64,000 bases of DNA from Rhizobium sp. WSM4643 (GCF_025152745.1 NZ_CP104040.1:2728001-2792000); one strand, 5' to 3'. Positions 36,351 through 45,265 are shown, numbered from the stretch's first letter. Numbers and translations: made by a program. The notes: generated from the sequence alone by a model not told the origin.

Positions 36351-37274
36351 TCAGTTCCACTGCCGGTCCGCGCCACTGGCGCACATCGACGGGTCCTGCC
36401 CCATAGCCTCGGTGAGAAAATTCAGAACCGTCTTGACGCGCAGCGGCATGTTGCGCCGCGAGGGATAGACGACGGTAACCGGCAGCCGGCTCGGCTGGAA
36501 ATCCCCCATTACGGGGACCAGCCGGCCGGCAGCGATATCGGGCATAGCGATGATGTGCGAAAGTACCGCAAGACCCGCTCCAGCAAGGGCTGCCCGGTGA
36601 ATGGCGACGGCATTGCAGGCGGTCAGCCGCGGTGAGATCCGGACCGATATGTCTTCCGAACCGTTCGAGAAGGACCAGCTATTGGCCTCACCTGCCCTGT
36701 TGTAGCACAGGCATTCATGGTCCTTGATCTCCTTCGGTGCGCGGGGAGCCGCCCTGCGCGCGAGATAAGCGGGAGATGCAACGAGGAAGGCGGTCGTCCA
36801 GCCGATCCGCCGGCAGACGAGGCTGCTGTCGGCGACCTGGCCCAATCGCACTTCGAGATCCAGGCGCTCCTCGATCATATCCGAGCCCTGCTCCCTGAAG
36901 ATGAGTTCGAGGGAGAGCTTTGGATGGGCGGCGAGAAGATCGCCGAGCCGCTCGCTGAGATAGAGGCCGAGTGGTGCTGGAACGCTGAGCCTGACCTTTC
37001 CCGAGGCCATGGCGCCGTCCGATCCGGCCGCATCGCCAAGCTCCTCAATCGCTTCGAGAATCCGCAGCGCCATCGGCAACATCCGCTCCCCCTCTGCCGT
37101 CAGTGACAGGCCGCTCGTCGTGCGATGCAGGAGGCGGGTGGCGAAATGGCCTTCGAGGGCTGCGACCTGTCGCGAGACCGCCGGCTGCGTCACGTCGAGA
37201 TCGTGCGCCGCCGCCGAGAACGACCCCGTCTCCACGACGCGCTGAAAGGTCCGCAATGCCGAAACGATATCCAT
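36351..37274 (-). CDS. LysR family transcriptional regulator
   Basis: A 307-residue LTTR: helix-turn-helix FSAAAHDLDVTQPAVSRQVAALE at residues 18-40 and a periplasmic-binding-like effector domain from about 90. It is divergent from the AhpD-like/NmrA/cupin group and a large palindrome lies between them, so it probably controls that group. Confidence 0.93.
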   Translation of the reverse strand: MDIVSALRTFQRVVETGSFSAAAHDLDVTQPAVSRQVAALEGHFATRLLHRTTSGLSLTAEGERMLPMALRILEAIEELGDAAGSDGAMASGKVRLSVPAPLGLYLSERLGDLLAAHPKLSLELIFREQGSDMIEERLDLEVRLGQVADSSLVCRRIGWTTAFLVASPAYLARRAAPRAPKEIKDHECLCYNRAGEANSWSFSNGSEDISVRISPRLTACNAVAIHRAALAGAGLAVLSHIIAMPDIAAGRLVPVMGDFQPSRLPVTVVYPSRRNMPLRVKTVLNFLTEAMGQDPSMCASGADRQWN

Positions 37275-37346
37275 CCCCTGCCCCTCATACTTTTGCGCAT
37301 AGGCTTTATGCAGCCAGACTAAGCGAGAATGGCTTTACAGTCCAGC

Positions 37347-37392
37347 AATTAAGGATATCCTCTATCCATAAGGATATTTAATATCCTTAATT
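37347..37392. promoter_or_regulatory. Large palindromic operator (AAGGATAT half-sites)
   Basis: AATTAAGGATAT (37347-37358) and ATATCCTTAATT (37381-37392) are perfect 12-base arms. Inside, AAGGATAT-TTA-ATATCCTT (37370-37388) makes a second perfect palindrome sharing the right arm, giving three half-sites. It lies 15 bases before the AhpD-like ATG, overlapping the expected promoter, which suggests repression. Confidence 0.65.
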
Positions 37393-37406
37393 AGAGGAGA
37401 AGTTAC

Positions 37407-37886
37407 ATGACCCAGCGACTGAACTACGCCCAGCAGTCCCCCGAGCTTTTCAAGAAATTCATGGAATTCAGCATGGCGCTGAAGGGCAGCGTGATCGACG
37501 AGAAGCTGCAGGCCCTCGTCGAGATCCGCGCTTCGCAGATCAATGGATGCGGCTTTTGCCTCGACATGCATGTGAAGCAGGCCAAGATCCTCGGCGAGAC
37601 CGAACTCAGGCTTTATCACATCGCCATCTGGCGGGAATCGACCCTATTCATCCCCCGCGAGCGCGCAGCCCTTGCCTGGACCGAAGCCCTGACGAAGCTG
37701 CCCGAAGGCGGCGTTCCCGACGAAATTTACGAACGGGTGCGCGGCCAGCTTTCCGAGAAAGAAATCTCGGACCTGACTTTCGCCGTCATGGCGATCAACG
37801 CCTGGAACCGCGTCAATGTCGGCTTCAAGACCGTACCCGGTTCGGCCGACAAGGCTTATGGCCTCGATAAGGCCGGCCTGAACTAA
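37407..37886 (+). CDS. AhpD-like carboxymuconolactone decarboxylase family protein
   Basis: A 159-residue helical protein with the CxxC redox pair and histidine of the AhpD type in NGCGFCLDMHVKQA. Members act as alkylhydroperoxidase partners or peroxidases. It starts a probable operon with an NmrA-like protein and a secreted cupin. GAGGAGAAG upstream supports the start. Confidence 0.9.
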   Translation: MTQRLNYAQQSPELFKKFMEFSMALKGSVIDEKLQALVEIRASQINGCGFCLDMHVKQAKILGETELRLYHIAIWRESTLFIPRERAALAWTEALTKLPEGGVPDEIYERVRGQLSEKEISDLTFAVMAINAWNRVNVGFKTVPGSADKAYGLDKAGLN

Positions 37887-37919
37887 ACCGCGCAATTCAT
37901 TGAGAAGATTCACCTTTGA

Positions 37920-37940
37920 CGCTGCCGCGCCGCGGCAGCG
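37920..37940. repeat. Intergenic GC-rich hairpin between AhpD-like and NmrA genes
   Basis: CGCTGCCGCG and CGCGGCAGCG form a near-perfect palindrome just before the ribosome-binding site of the next gene. It may modulate translation or mRNA stability. Confidence 0.4.
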
Positions 37941-37954
37941 AACGGAGATCTGTT

Positions 37955-38710
37955 ATGAAAATCGTTGTCATCGGCGGAACCGGCCTTATCGGTTCGAAAA
38001 CTGTCGAACGCCTGCGCAAGCGCGGCCACGAAGTGATCGCCGCCTCACCGAACTCCGGCGTCAACACGATCACCGGAGAAGGACTGGCGGAGGCGCTCTC
38101 AGGCGCCGAAGTCGTGCTCGACCTCGCCAATTCGCCGTCCTTCGAGGACAAGGCCGTGCTCGAATTCTTCGAGACCTCGGGCCACAATCTTCTCGCCGCC
38201 GAAAAACTCGCCGGCGTCAAGCATCATATCGCTCTCTCCGTCGTCGGCACCGAGCGTCTGCAGGAAAGCGGCTATTTCCGCGGCAAACTCGCCCAGGAAA
38301 AACTGATCAAGGCATCGGGAATTCCCTACACCATCGTCCATTCGACGCAGTTCATGGAATTCCTTGCCGGCATCGTGCAATCGGGCACGGTCGGCCAGAC
38401 TGTCCGCCTGTCGCCCGCCTACATTCAGCCGATCGTTTCCGACGACGTCGCCGACGTCATGGCGGATGTGGCTCTGGCATCGCCCGCTAATGCGACGATC
38501 GAGATATCAGGTCCGGAACGGGCGCGCCTCAGCGAACTCGTCGCCCGGTATTTGAAGGCCATGAAGGACCCGCGCACCGTCGAGGCCGATGCCGAGGCGA
38601 AATATTTCGGCGCGAGACTCAACGACCAGTCGCTCGTTTCCGACAACGACCCGCGGCTCGGCTCGATCACCTTCGAGCAGTGGTTTGCGAAGTCCGCCCA
38701 GCCGAAGTGA
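37955..38710 (+). CDS. NmrA/atypical SDR family NAD(P)-binding protein
   Basis: A 251-residue protein with the glycine loop VVIGGTGLIGSKTVERL at the N-terminus, HHIALSVVGTERL and YFRGKLAQEKLIKASG; no classical YxxxK catalytic dyad is obvious. GGAG precedes the ATG at 37955. Located between the AhpD-like protein and a cupin, it may act in oxidant response. Substrate unknown. Confidence 0.85.
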   Translation: MKIVVIGGTGLIGSKTVERLRKRGHEVIAASPNSGVNTITGEGLAEALSGAEVVLDLANSPSFEDKAVLEFFETSGHNLLAAEKLAGVKHHIALSVVGTERLQESGYFRGKLAQEKLIKASGIPYTIVHSTQFMEFLAGIVQSGTVGQTVRLSPAYIQPIVSDDVADVMADVALASPANATIEISGPERARLSELVARYLKAMKDPRTVEADAEAKYFGARLNDQSLVSDNDPRLGSITFEQWFAKSAQPK

Positions 38711-38779
38711 TCCGACTTGCCCTGAGGACGCGGCCACGCGGCTGCGCCCGGCTCAACCCTATCAACCGTGGAGATTCCA

Positions 38780-39196
38780 ATGATCAGATCACATTTCCTC
38801 GCCGCCGCTCTTGCTTGCCTGGCGTTCACCGGCGCTGCCGCCGCGGACGGTAACAAGGCTGCCAAGGTCACGCTCGTCTATGAGCACGAACTTCCGAACG
38901 TACCGGGTAAAAGCATCAAGGGTGTCTTGGTCGAATATGGCCCGGGCGGCTTCTCCGAAGGCCACACCCATCCCGATACGGCCTTCATCTACGCCACCGT
39001 GCTCGAAGGCTCGATCCGCAGCCAGGTCAATGATGGGCCGGTCAAGGTCTATCAGGCCGGAGAGAGCTTCTCCGAAATGCCGGGCGACCGCCATGGTGTC
39101 AGCGCCAACGGTAGCAAGACGCAGCCAGCCCGCCTGCTTGCCGTCTTCGTCGTCGACACCAGCCAGAAAGAGCTGACCTACCCGCTGAAGAACTGA
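38780..39196 (+). CDS. Secreted cupin-domain protein
   Basis: A 138-residue protein with signal peptide MIRSHFLAAALACLAFTGAAAA. The cupin barrel shows GPGGFSEGHTHPDTAFIYATVLEG (metal-ligand histidines) and GESFSEMPGDRHGVS. GGAG upstream fixes the start. It is the last gene of the LysR-linked group. Confidence 0.88.
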   Translation: MIRSHFLAAALACLAFTGAAAADGNKAAKVTLVYEHELPNVPGKSIKGVLVEYGPGGFSEGHTHPDTAFIYATVLEGSIRSQVNDGPVKVYQAGESFSEMPGDRHGVSANGSKTQPARLLAVFVVDTSQKELTYPLKN

Positions 39197-39263
39197 CGAT
39201 CCGTCTTGCAGCGCCGCGCCTCTTACCAGACGCGCAAAGAAGGCTGTAACACTTTCAATCCCC

Positions 39264-39303
39264 GCATCGGCCCGAAAATTGATTCCGATTTTCGGGCCGA
39301 TGC
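39264..39303. repeat. Perfect 16-base inverted repeat
   Basis: GCATCGGCCCGAAAAT and ATTTTCGGGCCGATGC pair perfectly around an 8-base loop in the gap between the cupin and channel genes. No T-run follows. It may be a terminator-like or dispersed palindromic element. Confidence 0.7.
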
Positions 39304-39386
39304 GCTGGTCATTCGCGCCGACCGATGCTTGCGCGGGCGGCCGACATACTGAATCATGTGCCGCCCGCCATTCCGGAGACTGAGAG

Positions 39387-40868
39387 ATGATTCACGACGT
39401 GCTCTTCGGCAAGCCTTTGATATCCCTGATAACAGTCGGCTTTGCCGGTATCGTCGTCTGGTACTTCCTTTCCCGCCAACGGCCGACGACCCGGCTGGTG
39501 GTGCAGATCCTCTTCTTTGCGGTGATGACGCTGATCCTCGTCGTCAGCGGCATCGAACCCCACCGGTTTCAAGGATATGAGTCCGAAGATCCGCAGGCTT
39601 TGCTCGTCATTATTGCAAAATCGCTCTGGTGGATCCATCTGGCATGGGCCGTCATCGGTTTCATCAGGCTGTATCTGGTGCTGGAGGGCAATCCGCGGGA
39701 GGCCCGCCTGCTCCAGGATCTCGTCATCGGCGTCGTCTATATCGGCATGGCTCTGTCGGTTCTGGCCTTCGTCTTTGGCGTGCCGATCGGAACCCTCGTT
39801 GCCACCTCGGGCGTGGTCGCCATCATTCTCGGTCTGGCGCTTCAGAATACGCTCGCCGACGTGTTCTCCGGCATCGCCCTGACACTCGGCCGGCCATATG
39901 TCATCGGCGACTGGATCCTTCTCAGCGACGGCACGGAGGGACGCGTCGTCGAAAGCAATTGGCGTGCCACACACATCCTGACCGGCGCCAACAATGTCGT
40001 CGTTCTGCCGAACAGTTTTTTGGCGAAGCTCGGACTAACCAACATCAGCCGGCCAGACGAAACCCATCTGCTGACTCTCACCGTCCGCGTTGCACCGACG
40101 CGCATGCCCGTAGCGATCCAGCGCGTTATGGAAGCGGCGTTGGCAAGCTGCAATTCGATCTTGCGCGAGCCGCCGCCGGTGGTCGCGCTCAAGGGACTTG
40201 ATGCCGCTGCGCTGGAAATCGATCTCTATTTCAGGGTGACGAGCCCGAACCGGCGCGCCATTGCGCGAAGCGAGGTGCTCGATCTCGTTTACCGCCATTG
40301 CAAATCCGCCGGCCTGCTGCTCGCCGCTCCGGCCAGCGCCGCGATCGTGACGACCGGCCTGCCGACGGAAGAGGACGCGCGCCCACCCCGCGTGACACCA
40401 CGCGAACTGATCGAGGCCATTCCGGTCTTTACGACACTGACATCAGATGAAAAGGCAAAACTCGCCGAGACTACGGCTGTCCGACAGTTCCGCAAGGGTG
40501 ACGTCATCGTGCGCGAGGGCGAAATGCTGCCCTCACTGATGATGGTGCGCGCCGGCATCATCGCGGCGAGGAACGCAGGCGAGGAACGCGGACGGCTCGC
40601 GCCGGGCGACTTTTTTGGCGAGACCGGACTGCTCGCCGGCATGCAGGAAGTGTGCACCCTGGAGGCTCTGACCCCCGTTACCGCCTATGAGATCAACCAG
40701 GAGGCCTTCGCGCCGCTACTAAGCGAACGTCCGGCGCTGGCGGAAGAAATCGCCGACCACCTCGCCAGCCGCGCCGAGCGATTCCGCAATAGCGCCTCCT
40801 TGCCCCCGGAACATGCCCGCCAGGCCCATGCCATCCTGAAAGCCATCAGGACTATCTTCAAGGCATAA
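39387..40868 (+). CDS. MscS-type channel with C-terminal cyclic-nucleotide-binding-like domain
   Basis: A 493-residue membrane protein. Four membrane segments occupy residues 10-150; the last (TSGVVAIILGLALQNTLADVFSG) is the MscS pore helix. The MscS beta domain follows (RPYVIGDWILL, VVLPNSFLA). Residues 345-470 form a cNMP-type fold (GDFFGETGLLAG). The phosphate-binding cassette reads AGMQEVCTLEAL, lacking the arginine that contacts the cyclic phosphate, so ligand binding is doubtful. Confidence 0.9.
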   Translation: MIHDVLFGKPLISLITVGFAGIVVWYFLSRQRPTTRLVVQILFFAVMTLILVVSGIEPHRFQGYESEDPQALLVIIAKSLWWIHLAWAVIGFIRLYLVLEGNPREARLLQDLVIGVVYIGMALSVLAFVFGVPIGTLVATSGVVAIILGLALQNTLADVFSGIALTLGRPYVIGDWILLSDGTEGRVVESNWRATHILTGANNVVVLPNSFLAKLGLTNISRPDETHLLTLTVRVAPTRMPVAIQRVMEAALASCNSILREPPPVVALKGLDAAALEIDLYFRVTSPNRRAIARSEVLDLVYRHCKSAGLLLAAPASAAIVTTGLPTEEDARPPRVTPRELIEAIPVFTTLTSDEKAKLAETTAVRQFRKGDVIVREGEMLPSLMMVRAGIIAARNAGEERGRLAPGDFFGETGLLAGMQEVCTLEALTPVTAYEINQEAFAPLLSERPALAEEIADHLASRAERFRNSASLPPEHARQAHAILKAIRTIFKA

Positions 40869-40883
40869 AGACCGGTACCCCGC

Positions 40884-41372
40884 TCAGCCGGCGCGCTTGA
40901 GCACCCATTCGAACGTGCTCCGCCAAATGTCGGCCGGCACTTCCTCGGACAAGGTGCCGACCAGATCGGAAAGCCGCACGCGCCTCAGAGTATCGCGCCA
41001 GGCTTCGTCGGCTTCCCACATGATGCGGGCGACCGCGCAGGGTTTGCTGTCGCAATAATCGGCCGGCCGGCAGGGATTGTTTTCCCGGATGTTCGTGCAG
41101 GTGAAGCTGCGCGCCTTCCCCTCGACCGCCTCAACGATCTCAAGAAAATTGATCTCCGACGGAGCCTGGGCAAGCCGGTAGCCGCCGCTCGGCCCGAGCG
41201 TGGTCTCGACCAGCGACGCCTGCGAAAGGCTCTGCAGCGCCTTGGAGAGATATTCCTTCGGCAGGCCATGAAGCTCGGCGAGCGCCTTGGTGGAAAGATA
41301 CCTGCCCTCTGGCAGGCCCGCGAGAATGGCGCAGCAGTGAAGCGCCCACTCGACCTGGCTTTTCAGGATCAT
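40884..41372 (-). CDS. Rrf2 family transcriptional regulator
   Basis: A 162-residue protein. The winged helix is EGRYLSTKALAELHGLPKEYLSKALQ (landmark) and GPSGGYRLAQ is the wing. Cysteines in SFTCTNIRENNPC, DYCDSKPC could bind a [2Fe-2S] cluster as in IscR/NsrR; there are four in this loop. The regulated genes are unknown. Confidence 0.92.
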   Translation of the reverse strand: MILKSQVEWALHCCAILAGLPEGRYLSTKALAELHGLPKEYLSKALQSLSQASLVETTLGPSGGYRLAQAPSEINFLEIVEAVEGKARSFTCTNIRENNPCRPADYCDSKPCAVARIMWEADEAWRDTLRRVRLSDLVGTLSEEVPADIWRSTFEWVLKRAG

Positions 41373-41750
41373 TCAGCAACTCGTGTGATGGCTGGCTCTG
41401 CCAATGGAATTAAGGACATATCATATCCGAAAACCGGCCCGATGTAAATGACCTGCAAAAGCTGCGTCTTGCTGCTTGAACGATGACACTCGACTAGATC
41501 ATCAGCGCCGAATACATCTCCGTCGGGGTCATCAGGTAAGGCGGTCCGGAACGGCAAGCGTTGCGATCACGTCGAATTCGCCGCGGTCGAGGCCAAAATC
41601 GCAAGTGTCGCCTCGATGCTGAGACGCGCCAGGTTCGACAGCCGGAAGGCCCGCCCAGGATCGCCATCGGCTCCGTGTCGAGCGCCGACCGGACATGCGC
41701 GGGTGAAGCGGGCTTCGGCCCACCTCGCCCGCCATGAAAACTTTTGCTGC
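41373..41750. other. Gap with possible gene remnant
   Basis: About 380 bases between the Rrf2 gene and the secreted-protein promoter. The minus strand keeps coding-like composition around 41530-41770 but frames are short and match no family known to me, so a decayed gene is possible. Confidence 0.4.
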
Positions 41751-41754
41751 GTCT

Positions 41755-41780
41755 GGAATAAAACCACCGCGCCTCGTGTC
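41755..41780 (+). promoter_or_regulatory. Possible ECF-sigma-type promoter
   Basis: GGAATAAAA at 41755-41763 followed about 12 bases later by CGTGTC (41775-41780) resembles an ECF-type -35/-10 pair, ahead of the secreted-protein gene that precedes an ECF sigma gene. It may be the self-regulated promoter of that sigma factor. Confidence 0.3.
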
Positions 41781-41828
41781 TTATCTCAGGTATCGCAAGA
41801 TTGCGTGCCCAATCTGAGGAGAGACATC

Positions 41829-42209
41829 ATGAAATCCGTGAAATTCCTGTCCCTCGTGGCTGCCGCCGCCTTTGCCGCGACCGCTGCTTTCGCCGCCCCT
41901 CCTGTCAAGACCGTCGAATCCGAAAAGGGCAAGGTGCTTGCCGGCGAAAACGGCATGACGCTCTACACCTTCAAGAAGGACGCGAAGGGCGTTTCCAATT
42001 GCAACGGCGATTGCGCCAAGAACTGGCCTCCGCTGATGGCGGCTTCCGATGCCAAGGCCGATGGTGCATATTCGATCATCGAGCGCAAGGATGGCAAGAA
42101 GCAATGGGCCAAGGACGGCATGCCGCTCTATTTCTGGGTCAAGGACAAGAAGATGGGCGACATCACCGGCGATGGCGTCGGCGGCAACTGGGATCTCGCC
42201 AAACCTTGA
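41829..42209 (+). CDS. Secreted COG4315-type repeat protein
   Basis: A 126-residue protein with signal peptide MKSVKFLSLVAAAAFAATAA. The mature part carries the repeated Yx(FWY)xxD-like pattern: GMTLYTFKKDAKGVSNCNGD, then CAKNWPPLMA, and GMPLYFWVKDKKMGD. GAGGAGA precedes the ATG. It lies directly upstream of an ECF sigma/anti-sigma pair, a common partner arrangement in rhizobia. Biochemical role unknown. Confidence 0.88.
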   Translation: MKSVKFLSLVAAAAFAATAAFAAPPVKTVESEKGKVLAGENGMTLYTFKKDAKGVSNCNGDCAKNWPPLMAASDAKADGAYSIIERKDGKKQWAKDGMPLYFWVKDKKMGDITGDGVGGNWDLAKP

Positions 42210-42243
42210 TCGCGAAGGCCCCGATCACAAGCGAGTTGCTGGC

Positions 42244-42759
42244 GTGAAAACACCCGCACCCGAAACCTTTGAGGGCCAGATCCTGGCCCTCCTGCCCTCG
42301 CTCAGGCGCTATTCGCGCAGCCTGACGCGCTCGGATGCCGATGGCGAGGACCTGCTCCAGGATTGCGTCGAGAAGGTTCTCACGCGCCGCGGCCAGTGGC
42401 GCGGCCTCAACCTGCGCGGCTGGGTCCTGACCATCATGACTAATCTCTATCGCAACGGCCGGCGCGGCAAGGCGCGCGACAGCCTCGTCGAACTCGACGC
42501 CGCAGTTGAGTTGGCCGCGCCTGAAGTGTCGACCGATCCGCAGGAGCGCGCGCGGCTGGACGATGCGCTGAACAGCCTTTCGGAGGAACACCGCGCCGTG
42601 CTGATGCTCGTGGTCATTGAGGGATATACCTATGGCGAGGTCGCAGCCGCGCTCGATATCCCCATCGGCACCGTCATGTCCCGCCTGTCGCGCGCCCGCC
42701 AGCGTGTCGCCGAGCGGCTGAAAGCCGACAACATCATTACGCTCCGGAGACCGAGATGA
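42244..42759 (+). CDS. ECF-family RNA polymerase sigma factor
   Basis: A 171-residue protein with region 2 (SRSLTRSDADGEDLLQDCVE, then LNLRGWVLTIMTNLYRN) and region 4 (LMLVVIEGYTYGEVAAALDI, GTVMSRLSRARQRV). A GTG at 42244 is the likely start. Its last 4 bases overlap the anti-sigma gene (ATGA), so the two are translated together. Confidence 0.92.
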   Translation: MKTPAPETFEGQILALLPSLRRYSRSLTRSDADGEDLLQDCVEKVLTRRGQWRGLNLRGWVLTIMTNLYRNGRRGKARDSLVELDAAVELAAPEVSTDPQERARLDDALNSLSEEHRAVLMLVVIEGYTYGEVAAALDIPIGTVMSRLSRARQRVAERLKADNIITLRRPR

Positions 42760-43538
42760 ACGAGACCAACCCGAGCGTTACTGAAGCCGACCTCCACGCC
42801 TATGCCGACGGCCAACTGCCGGAAACGGCACGCCCCCGCATCGAGGCTTTCCTGGCAGACAATCCCGACGAGGCGGCGATGGTCGCCGAATGGCAGGCGC
42901 AGAATACAGGCATCCGATCGCTGTTTGCAGGCTATGAAAAAACAAAGGAAACCGACGCTCTCCTGGTTTCGCCGCCGCGCGGCATCTCTTCCGGGCGGAA
43001 ACGCGCGGCGATCGCCGCAGCCGCCCTCCTCGTCTTCGCGCTCGGCGCCGTCAGCGGTCATTATGGTCCGGCCCTTCTGGAAAAACCGGAGTTGCAGCTT
43101 GCCGCCTCCGAAACCCTGCCGAAACAGGCTGAGACCGCCTTCATGGTCTATGCCGCCGAGGTTCGCCACCCCGTCGAAGTCTTCGCCAACGAGGAGGCCC
43201 ATCTCGCCACTTGGCTCGGCAAACGCCTGGCGATAGAGAATCTCAAGATCCCGAATTTGCAGTCGCTCGGCTTCAAGCTGGTCGGCGGCCGCTTGTTGCC
43301 GGTCGATGGCAGGCCGGGCGCCATGTTCATGTACGAAAACCAGGCCGGCGAGCGACTGACCGTCCTGGTCGGCCGCAACACGGAAAATCGCACGACGAGT
43401 TTCCGCTTCGCCTCATCCGACAATCTCGAGACCTTCTACTGGATCGACGGCGAACTCGGCTACGCCGTCACCGGCGAAATCTCCCGCGAGACGCTGCGGG
43501 AGGTAGCTGAGGAGTGCTACCGACAATTCCCGTCGTGA
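42756..43538 (+). CDS. Membrane-anchored anti-sigma factor
   Basis: A 260-residue protein. The cytoplasmic N-terminus EADLHAYADGQLPE is the usual anti-sigma start; one membrane segment lies near residues 84-102 ([18 protein letters not shown]), followed by a periplasmic domain of about 150 residues. No zinc HxxxCxxC motif is seen. It overlaps the sigma gene by 4 bases and should hold that sigma factor at the membrane. Confidence 0.88.
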   Translation: MNETNPSVTEADLHAYADGQLPETARPRIEAFLADNPDEAAMVAEWQAQNTGIRSLFAGYEKTKETDALLVSPPRGISSGRKRAAIAAAALLVFALGAVSGHYGPALLEKPELQLAASETLPKQAETAFMVYAAEVRHPVEVFANEEAHLATWLGKRLAIENLKIPNLQSLGFKLVGGRLLPVDGRPGAMFMYENQAGERLTVLVGRNTENRTTSFRFASSDNLETFYWIDGELGYAVTGEISRETLREVAEECYRQFPS

Positions 43539-43541
43539 GGA

Positions 43542-43928
43542 TCACCGCGAGGGATCGTTGCTGAGCTCGATCGGCCGGCCGTGCGGCGTCGCTTCTGCCG
43601 CCCGCTGCCAGCTCTGCTGCAGGGCCAGGATCGTTTCCGTATCGGCGATGCCGTTGTCGACGATGAGTTTGGAGAGTGCCGCCACCCAGCAATCAAAATA
43701 GTCGCTGCCATCTTCGGCCCGGCCAGGCTTGTGCAATTGCGCGGAAAGCACCTCAGCCCATTCGCTCCAGCTGAACAGGCCGTTTGCGTGCAGGTGCACG
43801 GTCATGGCAAAAGCTTCGGCAGCCCATGGCTCGGGAAAAACCGGCTCGCCCTCCGGCGACCTCGGCAGCCCGGGTGATTGCGTCAGCGGCGATGTCTCAT
43901 GTCGGCTCAAGATAGCTCTCCCAGGCAT
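43542..43928 (-). CDS. Nitrile hydratase accessory (activator) protein
   Basis: A 128-residue protein. EPVFPEPWAAEAFAMTVHLH and FSWSEWAEVLS are the signature of the beta-subunit-like nitrile hydratase activators that deliver cobalt to the alpha subunit by subunit exchange. It overlaps the beta-subunit gene by 32 bases and is the last gene of the operon. Confidence 0.92.
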   Translation of the reverse strand: MPGRAILSRHETSPLTQSPGLPRSPEGEPVFPEPWAAEAFAMTVHLHANGLFSWSEWAEVLSAQLHKPGRAEDGSDYFDCWVAALSKLIVDNGIADTETILALQQSWQRAAEATPHGRPIELSNDPSR

Positions 43929-44556
43929 CGATCGATACCGTCAGTGATGGATCGGCGCCCTCGCCCCAGACCTCGCCGCCGCTGAAGACCACCGTGTAAA
44001 GCCATTGCGGGTTCTCGCCCTTGCCATGGGCATTATCGTCGGGAAAGACGAAAGAGCCTTGCACCGCCTCGACCATTCCGGTCCTGGCGCGGGCATAAAG
44101 CGGCAGGCGCGTATGTGTGACCGGATTGAAATTCTTGGTCTTCACCGTCTCACCGACCACGAAGAGCGGCGCGGTCCCGACAGGACGATCGCAAGGGCCG
44201 CCTTTCGCCAGAACGCCGGGCACCATATTCGCCTTCAGCAGCCGCTTCGGAACTGCTCCTGGCTGCTGCGCATGGCCGGACAGCAACTCCTCGCGAGTCG
44301 CAAAGCCGTGCCGTTCGAGCAGCTTATCGATGCCGCGGATCCAGATCTCGTAGTAGCTGGCAGCGAGATAATCAGCCGGCGGAATATTCTCGCGCGCATG
44401 CCGGCTTTCATCGATCGTCCATGCGCCGAACGCGCCGCAGGAAAGCGTGATGCCGAGCGCCCGCTTTTCCCATTCGGCATGGAAACAGGGCTCGTCCTGT
44501 TCGGGCGCGACAGGACCAAAGCCCATCTGCCCGCCGAGATCATGCGGTCCGTTCAT
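43897..44556 (-). CDS. nthB: Nitrile hydratase beta subunit
   Basis: A 219-residue protein starting [16 protein letters not shown], the invariant N-terminus of the family, with SYYEIWIRG and a C-terminal SH3-like region ([24 protein letters not shown]). It shapes the active-site entrance together with the alpha subunit. It overlaps the alpha gene by 4 bases. Confidence 0.96.
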   Translation of the reverse strand: MNGPHDLGGQMGFGPVAPEQDEPCFHAEWEKRALGITLSCGAFGAWTIDESRHARENIPPADYLAASYYEIWIRGIDKLLERHGFATREELLSGHAQQPGAVPKRLLKANMVPGVLAKGGPCDRPVGTAPLFVVGETVKTKNFNPVTHTRLPLYARARTGMVEAVQGSFVFPDDNAHGKGENPQWLYTVVFSGGEVWGEGADPSLTVSIDAWESYLEPT

Positions 44557-45188
44557 GTGGCGCTCTCCGGCCTGCTCACAACCGCCGTGCCGATCATCGC
44601 ATCGCGGCTCACCAGATCCGCAAGCGACTCCTCGTCCATTCCGTCGGTCCCTTCAGGCCGTTCGGGAATGACGAGGTAACGCAGCTCCGCCGTCGAATCC
44701 CACACGCGGATCTTCTTGTCCTCCGGCAGCGTCAGCCCAAATTCGGCCAGCACGCCACGCGGATCGATGACGGCGCGCGAGCGATAGGCCGGCGCCTTGT
44801 ACCAGACCGGCGGCAGGCCAAGCACCGACCAGGGATAACAGGAGCAGAGCGTGCAGACGACGAGATTATGGGTCTCGGCCGTGTTGAAGACGGCGCGCAT
44901 ATGCTCGCCCTGTCGGCCGGTATAACCAAGGCTGGCGATGGCCGCCGTCGCATCGCGCCTCAGCCAGTCGGCGAAATCAGGATCGCTCCAGGCTTTCGCC
45001 ACGACATGCGCGCCGTTCCTCGGCCCTACCTTTGTCTCGTAGGTCTCGACGATCGCATCGATCGCCGCAGGATCGATCAATCCCTTCTCCGTCAGCAGCG
45101 TCTCAAGCGCCTTCACGCGCGCCTGCATGTCGGAATAGTGATTGTCATGATTGTGAGTATGGTCGTCGTGGTGGTCATGGTCGTGCAA
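44553..45188 (-). CDS. nthA: Nitrile hydratase alpha subunit, cobalt type
   Basis: Hydrates nitriles to amides. The metal-claw motif VCTLCSC (C112, C115, S116, C117 in the numbering used here) has threonine after the first cysteine, the cobalt-type signature (serine in iron types). A TTG at 45188 with GGGAGGA seven bases ahead is the probable start; it gives a histidine-rich N-terminus ([20 protein letters not shown]) that could hold cobalt. The next in-frame ATG is 20 codons later and lacks a ribosome-binding site. 211 residues, normal for the family. Confidence 0.92.
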   Translation of the reverse strand: MHDHDHHDDHTHNHDNHYSDMQARVKALETLLTEKGLIDPAAIDAIVETYETKVGPRNGAHVVAKAWSDPDFADWLRRDATAAIASLGYTGRQGEHMRAVFNTAETHNLVVCTLCSCYPWSVLGLPPVWYKAPAYRSRAVIDPRGVLAEFGLTLPEDKKIRVWDSTAELRYLVIPERPEGTDGMDEESLADLVSRDAMIGTAVVSRPESAT

Positions 45189-45265
45189 GGCAATGTCCTC
45201 CCGGTACGGCAGAGAGTCGGCTCTCACCCTCTCTGGCGGGTCTGAAAAGTAAGCGAGGTCCGCGG

